DNA of 50,340 bases. It comes from an uncultured Acetatifactor sp. (lineage in GTDB: Bacteria; Bacillota; Clostridia; Lachnospirales; Lachnospiraceae). Shown here in pieces: positions 15,859 to 24,936 of this stretch (positions are counted from its first letter, which is position 1; each line of letters begins with the position of its first letter). A model generated the notes under the pieces. It saw only the letters and a list, made by a program, of their open reading frames with translations. It was not told where the DNA came from and made no database searches. The DNA is taken from assembly GCA_910584235.1 (NCBI GenBank), contig CAJTZD010000028.1, forward strand, positions 1 to 50,340, in the 5' to 3' direction. A program made the translations under genes and the position numbers.

Positions 15859-16920
15859 GTGAACTGGGAAGAAAATGTACGAAAGGTAGTGCCCTACGTG
15901 GCCGGAGAACAGCCCAATAAGCCGGGCATGATCAAGCTGAATACCAACGAATGCCCCTATCCCCCCGCGCCGGGGGTAGAGCGGCTGTTAAAGCGGATGG
16001 ACTATACCGCGTTTCGGCTGTACCCGGATCCGGATACAGCTATACTGGCGGATGCCCTGGCGGAATACTACCATGTAAAACGGGAGCAGATATTCGTGGG
16101 TGTGGGCTCGGACGATGTGATTTCCATGGCGTTCATGACCTTTTTCAACAGCGGGAGGCCCATTCTTTTTCCGGATGTAACCTATTCCTTTTATGATGTG
16201 TGGGCGAATCTACACGGAATTCCGTACAAAACATGCCCTCTGGACGAGGAATGGCACATCCGCCCCGGGGATTACAGGCAGCCAAACGGCGGCGTGATTT
16301 TCCCCAATCCCAATGCCCCCACGGGTCTCGGGGAACGGCTGGAGACAGTGGAGGAAATTGTCAGGGCCAACCGGGACGTGGTGGTGGTGGTGGATGAGGC
16401 CTATGTGGACTTCGGGGGCAGAAGCGCGCTGCCCTTGGTGGAGAAGTACGACAATCTCCTGGTTGTGCAGACTTTCTCCAAATCCCGGGCCATGGCAGGT
16501 ATGCGCATCGGTTTCTGTATCGGCAGCGAGAAAGCCATCCGGTATCTGAATGACGTGAAGTTCTCCTTTAATTCCTACACCATGAACCTGCCTGCCCAGA
16601 TACTGGGGGCGGAGGCGGTGCGGGACGATGTCTATTTTAAGGCGGTTACGGCCAGAATCATCGCCACCAGAGAGCGGGTGAAAGGGGAACTGAAAGCCCT
16701 GGGATTCACGTTCCCGGACTCCAAAGCCAATTTCATTTTTGCATCTCACGAATCTCTCCCCGCCGAAGAGATTTTCCGGGCCCTGCGGCAGGCGGATATC
16801 TATGTGCGATACTGGAATAAGCCCAGGATATCCAATAGTCTGCGTATCACTATCGGCACGGATGAGCAGATGGATATTCTCCTGGCTTTCTTGAAAGAGT
16901 ATGTGGCAAAGCGCCGGTAA
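15859..16920 (+). CDS. hisC: Histidinol-phosphate aminotransferase-type enzyme, 353 aa
   Basis: A PLP-dependent class I/II aminotransferase that converts imidazole acetol phosphate and glutamate to histidinol phosphate in histidine synthesis. Visible are the substrate-binding start KLNTNECPYPPAP, the Y-PDPD segment, the cofactor-aspartate strand VVVVDEAYVDFGG, the PLP lysine in TFSKSRAMAGMRIG, and the phosphate Arg in SNSLRITIG. The start is GTG 15859, with AGAAGGA 9 bases upstream. It is not next to other his genes, so the exact substrate could also be a related aromatic or phospho-amino acid. It appears to be monocistronic. Confidence 0.88.
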   Translation: MNWEENVRKVVPYVAGEQPNKPGMIKLNTNECPYPPAPGVERLLKRMDYTAFRLYPDPDTAILADALAEYYHVKREQIFVGVGSDDVISMAFMTFFNSGRPILFPDVTYSFYDVWANLHGIPYKTCPLDEEWHIRPGDYRQPNGGVIFPNPNAPTGLGERLETVEEIVRANRDVVVVVDEAYVDFGGRSALPLVEKYDNLLVVQTFSKSRAMAGMRIGFCIGSEKAIRYLNDVKFSFNSYTMNLPAQILGAEAVRDDVYFKAVTARIIATRERVKGELKALGFTFPDSKANFIFASHESLPAEEIFRALRQADIYVRYWNKPRISNSLRITIGTDEQMDILLAFLKEYVAKRR

Positions 16921-16978
16921 GAGAAACTGTGAATGAAAACGGTGAACTGAGACGGCGCGTAAAGAGGCGCGGATGGGG

Positions 16979-17067
16979 AAAGAAAAAAGAGTAGAATAAA
17001 TTAAGGAAGAAACGAGAAAAAGAAAGAAAAAGAAAGAATAATAAAGAATAATAAAGAATAGAGAAGA
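16979..17067 (+). repeat. Purine-only low-complexity tract with short tandem repeats
   Basis: Almost 90 bases of A and G, including GAAAAAGAAAGAAAAAGAAA and then repeated AATAATAAAG units. It forms the leader of the export-protein gene and would be an unstructured, ribosome-accessible 5' region; slippage-driven length change is possible. Confidence 0.6.
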
Positions 17068-17079
17068 ATGGAGATTGTT

Positions 17080-17556
17080 ATGCTGAAGAAATATCTGTTT
17101 GTGTTTTTTGTTTCCATGGTGCCTTTGATCGAGTTGAGGGCGGCGGTGCCCATTGCGCTGGGCATGGATTTGCCCGTGCTTCAAAGCTATATTGTATGTA
17201 TTCTGGGGAACATGCTTCCGGTCCCAATCATTTTCCTGTTCGCCAGAAAGGTGCTGGAATGGGGGGCGGATAAGCCTGTCATCGGGAAGTTCTTTACATT
17301 CTGCCTAGAAAAAGGCCACAAGGGCGGAGAAAAGCTGAAAGCGAAAGCGGGCAAGGGCTTGTTCGTGGCGCTTCTCTTGTTCGTGGGAATCCCCTTGCCC
17401 GGAACCGGGGCCTGGACGGGCACCCTGGCCGCCAGCCTGTTGGATATGGATTTTAAGTCCAGCGTCGTCGCGGTGCTTTTCGGGGTGGTGTTAGCGGGCG
17501 TTATCATGGGGCTTGCCAGCGCGGGGCTTTTTGGAGCGCTTGGGACGCTGTTTTAA
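17080..17556 (+). CDS. Small multidrug export protein family (COG2426) membrane protein, 158 aa
   Basis: Hydrophobic protein with about four membrane segments. The N-terminal VSMVPLIELRAAVPIALGMD and the glycine/proline signature LFVGIPLPGTGAWTGTLAA are the defining motifs of the Sm_multidrug_ex family; the Gly-rich LASAGLFGALG ends the chain. I favour ATG 17080, with GGAG 6-7 bases upstream; ATG 17068 four codons earlier is also possible. The family name comes from a weak resistance phenotype; actual substrates are not known. A purine-rich tract forms its leader. The stop is followed by a short GCTGC/GCAGC hairpin at 17559-17573 without T-tract. Confidence 0.85.
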   Translation: MLKKYLFVFFVSMVPLIELRAAVPIALGMDLPVLQSYIVCILGNMLPVPIIFLFARKVLEWGADKPVIGKFFTFCLEKGHKGGEKLKAKAGKGLFVALLLFVGIPLPGTGAWTGTLAASLLDMDFKSSVVAVLFGVVLAGVIMGLASAGLFGALGTLF

Positions 17557-17801
17557 GCTGCCTTAAGCAGCCCGGCTTCATTGTGGGAATTTTTGGAACG
17601 GATGTAGCGCATTAAGCAGAATAGCAAGTATGCCGATATACAGATTACTTAAGCTTCCGGGAAGCAGGGCGGATTTTTGCATATGCCTCGGCGTATTCGC
17701 TGCGGCATATGTGCTGTGGCGTCTTGTAAAAGACCGGGGCAGGGGCTTGTTCAGAGCGAAAGCCTTTTACAGGAAGACAAGTTGACGGAAAGGGAGATGA
17801 G

Positions 17802-18812
17802 ATGAAAAAGAAAATTCTCGTACAGATCGGCATGGCTCCGATGCTGGTATTATTTTTATTGTCCTGCGGCCAGGGGGAGGCCATGCCGCAACAGACGGAA
17901 ATACCGTCTGAAACCGTAGCCGAAACCCCGGAGCCGACACCGGCCAGTCCGGGGACGCCGGAGGAACTGCGCCGGGCCATTGCCCAGGCGGGTCCCGGGG
18001 AATCCGATCTGAAACGGGAATATTATGAACAACTGCTTTCCATGGATGCATTTGAGGAGGCGGATTACGCGGCCCTGTCCGGAGTGTATGGGGAGTTGGG
18101 GGAAAAAGCGCTGCAGCGGGATATGCTGGAGAAAGCCCTGCGGCTCTACCCCTCCAGAGAATATGCGGGACAGGTAAGCGCCATTGTGGTAGAGACGGAC
18201 GACTCCGATGCCCGAATGGCGGCTATGGCGGCTCGGATTCTGGAGGCGCTTGGCGGCGGAGACGCGGCGGCGCTTCGGGAGATAACCGGGGGAGAGGAGT
18301 GGCAGGAGCTTCTGCAGGGCGGCATGACGGGGGTGGAGACCCGCACTTCATACCATGAGGGAGAGAATGTACTGCAGATCCTGGCAGACGGAGGCCATAC
18401 GGAGATCACATGGCTTGGAGCGGAGGGGAGATTTTGCTTCTATGAGGGGGACGAGACCGGCGTCTTGCTGGGGGAGGCCGTCTTAAAGGACGGCGTATAC
18501 AGCGGCGCTGCCACTGTGAGCCGCATGGACCCGGAGGGGAATCTGCTGCACGCCTACAGCGGCACGCTTCAGAAAGACATCTGCGTGGATCAAATTACCG
18601 TCGAATATCAGGGAAACATATACACGGGAAAGCTCAATGCCGACGGCACCACGGCAGAGGAACAGTACGGGAAAGTGGCGGACGCAGGGGGCGTGGTCTA
18701 TGCGTATACTGCGGACGGGAGATCCTATCTGTATGAAGCGGATACCGCGCCGGAAGCCTTTGTGATGGACGCGGCTTATCTGGGATTTCCGGAATATACG
18801 GAATGGAGGTAG
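17802..18812 (+). CDS. Hypothetical lipoprotein, 336 aa
   Basis: The signal peptide (MKKKILVQIGMAPMLVLFLL) ends in the lipobox LLSC, followed by a Pro/Thr/Glu-rich linker (residues about 28-55). Residues 58-130 are helical with an A-L-x-L-Y-P pattern like a tetratricopeptide repeat. The second half is beta-rich with repeated Gly-Tyr/Gly-x-Y turns (FCFYEGDETG, DGVYSGAATVS, GNIYTGKLNADG), weakly reminiscent of MORN repeats. GGGAGATGAG precedes ATG 17802. The gene ends 3 bases before the metallopeptidase-like gene, so both are co-expressed at the cell surface. No enzymatic motif seen. Confidence 0.8.
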   Translation: MKKKILVQIGMAPMLVLFLLSCGQGEAMPQQTEIPSETVAETPEPTPASPGTPEELRRAIAQAGPGESDLKREYYEQLLSMDAFEEADYAALSGVYGELGEKALQRDMLEKALRLYPSREYAGQVSAIVVETDDSDARMAAMAARILEALGGGDAAALREITGGEEWQELLQGGMTGVETRTSYHEGENVLQILADGGHTEITWLGAEGRFCFYEGDETGVLLGEAVLKDGVYSGAATVSRMDPEGNLLHAYSGTLQKDICVDQITVEYQGNIYTGKLNADGTTAEEQYGKVADAGGVVYAYTADGRSYLYEADTAPEAFVMDAAYLGFPEYTEWR

Positions 18813-18815
18813 AGC

Positions 18816-21800
18816 ATGAGCGGATTTGGTAAAAAGCAGGGCCGTCTGGCCGGGTTTCTTGCAATGCTGCTGACCGCGGCGATGATCGTAACGCTGCCCC
18901 TGCCTTTTTTGCCTCATACAGAGGCGGAAGCGGTCAGCGGCCGGATGGCGAATCTGGTGATTTTTGTAAAAAAGAAAAGCGATACAAAAGATGTCTTCAA
19001 CGCTTCCTATACCTCCGGCACCGCTACCTATTCCAACTGGAAACAGATCAAGGGGATGTATAACGACGGAACAGGGTATGAGGGCAACAATTCCTTTCAG
19101 AACTATATATCCATAGTCACGGAGGGAAAGGTCGCCGTGGAAAATTACTTTCCCCAGGAGAAGCCGGATCAGACAGCGGTGGCAACGCTGACCCTTTCCT
19201 CGGACAGCGACGACGGCGGCGTGGGACTGGTGGAAGAGGTGGTAAAAGCTATCAATGACAAGAAGATCATACTGGATACAGCCAACCACAGACTGGACAA
19301 TCAAAATGCGGGATACATAGACAACCTGACAATCATCCTCCAGGGGAATACAATCAACGGAAAAAACACGGCATTCCACACAAAATATGCCGGCCAGGCG
19401 CAGATAAAGGAATCGGGTCTGCGTGTTTTAGACTATAACGTGATTCCCTCCGGGATGCTGGTGTCCGACAACGGCGCTCTCCATGTGGGACAGGAACAGG
19501 GCGTCATCGCCCATGAGTTCCTGCACACGCTGGGACTGCCGGATCTCTACAGGCAAAACGGCGTGGGAGAACCCGTGGGCCTGTGGGACATCATGGCCAA
19601 TACCAGTTCTTTTTTACAGTACCCTCTGTCCTATCTGCGGGCCAGGCAGGGATGGATTTCCATGGGAACCATCACCCAGAGCGGTACCTATACCCTGACG
19701 GCGGTGTCGGAGTCCGGAGGCAATAAGGTGTTCGTCCTGCGCACGCCCCTTTCGGATACGGAGTTTATCTGCCTGGAATACCGGAGGAAGAGCGGGAATA
19801 TCAACGGCTTTGAGCACAAGATTCCATCGGACGGTCTATTGATGTACCGGGTGGACACAAAGGTGGACGGGCTTACCAATCATGCGGGCAAAAATTATAT
19901 CTATGTTTACCGGCCGGGAGTGACGGACCCGGAGGCAGGCACGGATCTGCACCCCGACACGAACCTGAATCTTTCCAGAGAGGCTGCGCTGGACGTAGCC
20001 AAGGGGGAGATCTCCTACGGCAGTACGGATCTGGACGCGGATTTTACCAAGGATACCCTTTACTATTCGGACGGAAGCAACAGCGGAATACGGCTCAGCG
20101 ATCTGAAGCTGTCCGGGGACAGGAAACAGTTGACATTTACGGTTACCTTTGCGGATTACAAAAATGTGATTTCCTGGGAAAATATGGGGGATGCGGTCAG
20201 CAGTCAGTGTATCGGGGAGGAGCCTTTTATCTGTACCGATCCGGCCGGGGGAACGGTCTACGCGGCTTTTCTGGAGAGCATGTCCGGGAATGACAGCTAT
20301 GGGCAGGTATGCGTGAAGCGCTGGGACGGGGCGGCCTGGCAGCAGGTAGGGACAAAGATAGGCTCTGTTTCCCGCTCTTGTCGGGCTGTCCTGGCAGTGT
20401 GCGGCGGGGAAGTGTATCTGTCCTACCTGAACGGAACCAATCAGCCCATGTACTGCAGGCTGGAAAACGGCGCCTGGAAGCAGGTGGCCAGCCATAGCGC
20501 GGTCAACCCGAAATATATGCAGTTCGCCGTGGACGGCAGCTCCATTTATGCTGCCTATGAGGACAGCGGCACATGGAAGATTTATGATTTGAAGACGAAC
20601 AAGCCGGTGGACAGTCAGTTGAAAGCGCGGGATTTCAGCCATCCGGCCATGCTGGCGTCCGACGGAAGTTTTTATATGGTTTACGCGGATTTTGCCGACG
20701 GTGTGACAAAGATACAGAAATACACGGGCGGCACATGGAGCACGGTGAATACATTGCCCGGCCGGTATACCAATATCCATTACATAGGAAAATACGGAAA
20801 CCGGATATACGCCTTTGCCGGCAGCGGCTCGGCCGGCGTGGAGGGCGGAGACGGGCAAAGCCCCATTATGGCGGTGTTTGACGGAAGCACATGGAAGAAC
20901 TATCCTGTTTCCGCCATGACAAAATATAATCTGGCCTCCATGGCTATGGCGGGAGATCAGGTGTGCCTGGCCTATTATGACACGAGCGTCAGAAAAGTGA
21001 AGCTGCTGCAGGGCACAGGAGATTCATTCGGAACAATCGCTGACAATCTGGGCACAGGGGTGGATTATCTGGGTATGTGCGGCTACGGCTCCAATCTTTA
21101 CATTGCCATGCGGGCGCAGAATTCCACGAATCTGGTGGTGCGCAGGAAAGTGATATCGGGAGGGAGCGTGACGCCGCCGGGAGGAGACGGAGGCACGGAT
21201 ACGCCGGTGACACCGCCGGGAGGAGACGGGGGCACGGATAAGCCGGTGATGCCGCCCGGTGGAGACGGGGGCACGGATAAGCCGGTGACGCCGCCGGGAG
21301 GAGACGGGGGCACGGATACGCCGGTGACGCCGCCGGGAGGAGACGGAGGCACGGATACGCCGACGCCTCCGGCTCAGGAGGCGCGCCTCGTGACACTGAC
21401 ACCTCCTGCAGGATATGCGGATAACCATGTCTACATTGACGGGATAGAATATACGGCTTCCAGGAGCGGAGACAGCTATCAGCTCAAACTCCCCGACACT
21501 TCCGGCAGGACCGCAGTGATGTATGCTTATGACGCAAAGAATATCCCGGTGGGGATGTATGTGTGGAGACTGTCCTGGGACGGGGAGGCGTGCAGGGCCG
21601 TTCCCATGCCGGGGCTGGAGAACCTGCTCAGCTACCACGGCTTTTCCATCCGGGTCCAGGGGCAGGCCGGAATCCGCTTCAAGTCCGGTATTGATGCAAA
21701 CCTGAAGAAAAGGCTGATCGCGGGAGGCGTGGACGGCTGTAAGCTGAAAGAGTACGGGACCTTGTTCATGACCAATGAAAACAGGGAGAAATATCCCTTT

Positions 21801-22130
21801 ATAAAAGACGGAACCAAGGTAGGAGGCGGAAGAGCCTACTGGACGGAAAACGGCAAGGTCACGGATAAGGTGTTCGAGACAGTGGGGGGACGGAACCGAT
21901 TTACCTCTGTGCTGATCAATCTTGCGCCGAATATGTACGCGAAGGATATTTCGTTTCGGGCGTACGCGGTGGTGGAGTGCGACGGCAGGGAACTGATTCT
22001 CTACGGACCGCCTGTATACAGAAGCGTATACACGGTGGCAAAGCAGGTACAGGCTAAGGGAGAGTTTAAGCCCGGCACCAGCGGATACCGCTATGTGCAG
22101 GGGATCATTGATTCTGTGGAGAAGAAATAG
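18816..22130 (+). CDS. Secreted M6-type metallopeptidase with propeller-like region and proline-rich tandem repeat, 1104 aa
   Basis: Signal peptide (residues about 1-40, ending HTEAEA). The zinc motif HEFLHTLGLPDLY (His233, Glu234, His237) is that of M6/immune-inhibitor-A peptidases (HExxHxxGxPDxY). The catalytic half runs to about residue 450. A WD/sialidase-like region of repeated W-x-x-V and IYAAY/VYLSY strands follows (about 450-780). Five 13-residue copies of TPPGGDGGTDTPV form a flexible linker (about 786-850). A C-terminal beta domain (about 855-1104) includes GFSIRVQGQAGIRFKSGID. No sortase motif or membrane anchor at the end, so it is secreted or non-covalently held. TGGAGG precedes ATG 18816. 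Likely digests host or bacterial surface protein (inference). Confidence 0.82.
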   Translation: MSGFGKKQGRLAGFLAMLLTAAMIVTLPLPFLPHTEAEAVSGRMANLVIFVKKKSDTKDVFNASYTSGTATYSNWKQIKGMYNDGTGYEGNNSFQNYISIVTEGKVAVENYFPQEKPDQTAVATLTLSSDSDDGGVGLVEEVVKAINDKKIILDTANHRLDNQNAGYIDNLTIILQGNTINGKNTAFHTKYAGQAQIKESGLRVLDYNVIPSGMLVSDNGALHVGQEQGVIAHEFLHTLGLPDLYRQNGVGEPVGLWDIMANTSSFLQYPLSYLRARQGWISMGTITQSGTYTLTAVSESGGNKVFVLRTPLSDTEFICLEYRRKSGNINGFEHKIPSDGLLMYRVDTKVDGLTNHAGKNYIYVYRPGVTDPEAGTDLHPDTNLNLSREAALDVAKGEISYGSTDLDADFTKDTLYYSDGSNSGIRLSDLKLSGDRKQLTFTVTFADYKNVISWENMGDAVSSQCIGEEPFICTDPAGGTVYAAFLESMSGNDSYGQVCVKRWDGAAWQQVGTKIGSVSRSCRAVLAVCGGEVYLSYLNGTNQPMYCRLENGAWKQVASHSAVNPKYMQFAVDGSSIYAAYEDSGTWKIYDLKTNKPVDSQLKARDFSHPAMLASDGSFYMVYADFADGVTKIQKYTGGTWSTVNTLPGRYTNIHYIGKYGNRIYAFAGSGSAGVEGGDGQSPIMAVFDGSTWKNYPVSAMTKYNLASMAMAGDQVCLAYYDTSVRKVKLLQGTGDSFGTIADNLGTGVDYLGMCGYGSNLYIAMRAQNSTNLVVRRKVISGGSVTPPGGDGGTDTPVTPPGGDGGTDKPVMPPGGDGGTDKPVTPPGGDGGTDTPVTPPGGDGGTDTPTPPAQEARLVTLTPPAGYADNHVYIDGIEYTASRSGDSYQLKLPDTSGRTAVMYAYDAKNIPVGMYVWRLSWDGEACRAVPMPGLENLLSYHGFSIRVQGQAGIRFKSGIDANLKKRLIAGGVDGCKLKEYGTLFMTNENREKYPFIKDGTKVGGGRAYWTENGKVTDKVFETVGGRNRFTSVLINLAPNMYAKDISFRAYAVVECDGRELILYGPPVYRSVYTVAKQVQAKGEFKPGTSGYRYVQGIIDSVEKK
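21171..21365 (+). repeat. Five 39-bp in-frame tandem repeats (13-residue linker)
   Basis: Units begin ACGCCGCCGGGAGGAGACGG and encode TPPGGDGGTD(T/K)PV; the third unit starts with Met instead of Thr. Copies differ at a few bases only, indicating recent expansion. The repeat separates the peptidase/propeller part from the C-terminal domain. Confidence 0.92.
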
Positions 22131-22168
22131 TGTGCACGTCTGGGGATGTGCCGGATTGGAGAGATGAG

Positions 22169-22861
22169 ATGGGAAAGAAACAGTATGTGGCTCTGGCTGC
22201 GGCTGGTGGGGCGTTGTTCGCCTTTGGTTTCCTGGCAGGGACGGTGTGGAACAGACAGAGTCCGGTCAAGGGAGCCGGGGATGAGCAGGCAGCGGAAAAC
22301 ACTGTTCAGGAGCAGACCGGAGGAGATGCCATGGCCCAGGAGAGGAATGACAGTCCGGAGGCAGCGGGATATGTGAAAGCTGACGATATCCGGGTGCGCA
22401 TAGAGGACGGGCAGGTGCAGTGGTACGACGGCAGATCCTGGCATGAGGTGTCGTCCGCGAAAGATTTGGAGCAGGAAGACAGGTTCTGCCTGGCTCAGGA
22501 AAGCTTCCGGGCTTTTGACCGGCAGCTTAGACAGGAGAAAGAGGCAAAGCGGCTGGAAGAGGCTGCAGAGCTTTCGGAGGAATTGTCCGCAGGGGTGAAA
22601 GAGACTCCAAAACCTGTGAACAGACCTGCTGTGCCCCAGGCGCCTGCGGCAACGCCCGAGCCGGAGACACAGCCGGAGACTCCGCCTGCGGACAATGGAG
22701 GCGGCGGGAACCCGGGATATCAGCCTCCGGCGGCTCCGCCCCCTGCGGCTACCCCGACACCTGCACCGGAAACCCCGCCTGCGGATACGGGAGGCGGCGA
22801 TACGGGAGGCGATGATACCGGGGACGGAGAGAACATGTCGTGGAGCGATGATTATCTGTGA
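22169..22861 (+). CDS. Membrane-anchored proline-rich hypothetical protein, 230 aa
   Basis: GGAG 8 bases before ATG 22169 marks the start; a GTG 13 codons earlier has no site. An N-terminal membrane anchor (YVALAAAGGALFAFGFLAG) is followed by an acidic linker, a short structured part (DDIRVRIEDGQVQWYDGRSW, then FCLAQESFRAFDRQLRQEKE with a coiled-coil look), and a C-terminal tail of 70 residues made of PATPEPE, PPAAPPPAATPTPAPE and GGG/DTGG units, ending SWSDDYL. It starts 39 bases after the M6-type gene and forms a surface-protein operon with it and the lipoprotein upstream. The C-terminal tail could span the cell wall. Function unknown. Confidence 0.75.
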   Translation: MGKKQYVALAAAGGALFAFGFLAGTVWNRQSPVKGAGDEQAAENTVQEQTGGDAMAQERNDSPEAAGYVKADDIRVRIEDGQVQWYDGRSWHEVSSAKDLEQEDRFCLAQESFRAFDRQLRQEKEAKRLEEAAELSEELSAGVKETPKPVNRPAVPQAPAATPEPETQPETPPADNGGGGNPGYQPPAAPPPAATPTPAPETPPADTGGGDTGGDDTGDGENMSWSDDYL

Positions 22862-22978
22862 CGGCGATTTCCGCAGAAAGATAAGAAGCACTGCCGCTCT
22901 CAGTTTAATCAGGGGCATCACGGAAACAAAAAGGGCGGAGCGGTTTTTTAGGACAGAACAAGAGCTAGGAGGCAGCGG

Positions 22979-23827
22979 ATGGATATCTATCAGGACTTTG
23001 CAAGTGTTTATGACCGGTTCATGGACAATGTTCCGTATGAAGAATGGGCGGAGCGCATAGACGGCCTGATCCGGAAATACGGCGTGTCGAAGCCGGAGCG
23101 GGACGTGGAGGGGCTTTTGGAGTCCGAGCGCAACCTGGTGGTGGACTTGGGCTGCGGCACCGGCACGCTGACGGAGCTTCTGTACGCCAGGGGGTATGAC
23201 ATGATAGGGGTGGATGCCTCTGACAGTATGCTGAACATGGCAATGGAGAAGAAAGAGAGAAGCGGATCCGAGATCCTCTATCTGCAGCAGGACATGCGGG
23301 AGTTGGATCTCTACAGCACAGTGGGCACGGTCTTATGCGTATGCGATTCCGTGAACTATATTTTGGAAGAAGAGGAATTGGTGAACATATTTTCCCTGGT
23401 GAAAAAGTTCCTCTACCCTGGCGGCGTATTTCTCTTTGACTTCAATACGGACTACAAATACAGAGAAGTCATCGGCGATACCACCATCACGGAAACCAAA
23501 GAGGACTGCAGCTTCATCTGGGACAATTTCTATGATGTGGAAGAGGGCATCAATGAGTATGACTTAACTGTATTTGTTCGGGAAGAGGGGGAGCTGTTCA
23601 GGAGATTTCAGGAGACTCATTACCAGCGGGGCTATACCCTGGAGCAGATGCGGAGTCTGGTAGAGCAGGCAGGGATGACTGTGGCGGAGGCCAGGGACGT
23701 GGACACCGGGGAGGACGTAAGGCCTGAGAGCGAGCGGATATACCTGGTGGCGAAAGTGCGGGAAAGGACAGCGGGCGGGTACAAAACTGAGGGAACAGAG
23801 GAGATTCAGACAGAAAGCGAGGTGTGA
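22979..23827 (+). CDS. Class I SAM-dependent methyltransferase, 282 aa
   Basis: It begins MDIYQDFASVYDRFMDNVPY, a start shared by a common Clostridia methyltransferase group, and has motif I VVDLGCGTGTL (residues about 55-65), motif II MIGVDASDSML and motif IV TVLCVCDSVNYI. The C-terminal part (FVREEGELFRRFQETHYQRG) supplies the beta strands that cover the substrate pocket. AGGAGG lies 8 bases before ATG 22979. Its stop is 1 base before the Hsp33 start, so the two genes are co-translated, an arrangement I recall as frequent in Lachnospiraceae. Substrate unknown. Confidence 0.9.
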   Translation: MDIYQDFASVYDRFMDNVPYEEWAERIDGLIRKYGVSKPERDVEGLLESERNLVVDLGCGTGTLTELLYARGYDMIGVDASDSMLNMAMEKKERSGSEILYLQQDMRELDLYSTVGTVLCVCDSVNYILEEEELVNIFSLVKKFLYPGGVFLFDFNTDYKYREVIGDTTITETKEDCSFIWDNFYDVEEGINEYDLTVFVREEGELFRRFQETHYQRGYTLEQMRSLVEQAGMTVAEARDVDTGEDVRPESERIYLVAKVRERTAGGYKTEGTEEIQTESEV

Positions 23828-23828
23828 A

Positions 23829-24713
23829 ATGTCAGATTATATAGTGCGCGCCACCGCGGCGGGGGCGCAAATTCGGGCCTTTGCCTGTACCACGAGAGAA
23901 CTGGTGGAGACCGCCAGGCGGGCACATGATACCAGCCCTGTAGTCACGGCGGCCCTGGGACGGCTCCTAAGCGCGGGGGCAATGATGGGCAGTATGCAGA
24001 AAGGCGAAGAGGACCTGGTCACTTTGCAGATCAAGGGGGACGGTCCCGTGCAGGGTTTGTTGGTGACAGCGGATTCCAAAGGCGGCGTAAAGGGCTATGC
24101 CAATGTGCCGGACGTGATTCTGCCCGCCAACGACAAGGGCAAGCTGGACGTGGCCGGAGCCGTTGGGAGCGGGACGCTTTCCGTCATAAAGGATATGGGT
24201 TTAAAGGAGCCCTATGTTGGGCAGACTTTATTGCAGACCAGCGAGATCGCGGAGGATTTGACTTATTATTTCGCCGCCTCCGAGCAGGTGCCCTCCTCCG
24301 TGGGCCTGGGAGTGCTCATGGAGCGGGACAATACCGTCAGGCAGGCCGGGGGCTTTATCGTGCAGTTGATGCCCTTTGCGGAGGATGGGGTGATTGACAG
24401 GCTGGAGCGGAATCTTTCGGGAATTACATCCGTGACAGCCATGCAGGACGCGGGGGATACCCCGGAACGGATGCTGGAGCGGATTCTGGAGGGGCTTGAC
24501 TGCCAGGTGACGGACACCCGTCCCGTGGCCTTTTCCTGTAACTGCAGCAAGGAGCGCATCGAAAAGGTGCTGATCAGCCTGGGGAAGAAAGAGATCAAAG
24601 ACATGATCGATGAGGGACAGGAGGTGGAGGTGAACTGCCACTTCTGCAATACCCATTACAGGTTCAGTGTGGAAGAATTGAAAGAGATCTATAGGAAGAG
24701 CAGGCTGCCGTAG
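23829..24713 (+). CDS. hslO: Redox-regulated chaperone Hsp33
   Basis: A 294-residue cytoplasmic holdase that is activated by oxidation and protects unfolded proteins during oxidative stress. The N-terminal domain (SDYIVRATAAGAQIRAFACT ... GRLLSAGAMMGSM) is typical. The C-terminal redox switch shows the four zinc-binding cysteines as CNC and CHFC (near residues 236, 238, 269, 272). Length equals that of Bacillus HslO. It directly follows the methyltransferase gene. A CCCGGG...CCCGGG hairpin lies in the gap before nadE at about 24729-24756. Confidence 0.97.
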   Translation: MSDYIVRATAAGAQIRAFACTTRELVETARRAHDTSPVVTAALGRLLSAGAMMGSMQKGEEDLVTLQIKGDGPVQGLLVTADSKGGVKGYANVPDVILPANDKGKLDVAGAVGSGTLSVIKDMGLKEPYVGQTLLQTSEIAEDLTYYFAASEQVPSSVGLGVLMERDNTVRQAGGFIVQLMPFAEDGVIDRLERNLSGITSVTAMQDAGDTPERMLERILEGLDCQVTDTRPVAFSCNCSKERIEKVLISLGKKEIKDMIDEGQEVEVNCHFCNTHYRFSVEELKEIYRKSRLP

Positions 24714-24936
24714 GCGGATTGTAAGGCAGGCCCGGGAAGAAGCGGGAGAACCCGGGCAGCCGCGCCAGGAGGTTCGATGGAGACAAAAGAACCCGACTAG
24801 TCGTGTGAGGAAATTTGCCGGGCAGGAAAACTGTCCGATAGGCCGGGGAGAAGCGGAACCGGACGGTTCGCGGCAGGGAGGAATCTGCCGGAGGGAATGG
24901 AACTTAGGGCAGGCCGTAGAGGAAGGAGCAGGACGC

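Noticed and set aside
21171..21365. Tandem repeats considered as a CRISPR array
   Set aside because: Repeats are directly joined, in frame and encode a proline/glycine linker; there are no spacers.
24714..24936. NAD-related riboswitch upstream of nadE
   Set aside because: Only a single CCCGGG hairpin is present; no conserved riboswitch core was recognised.
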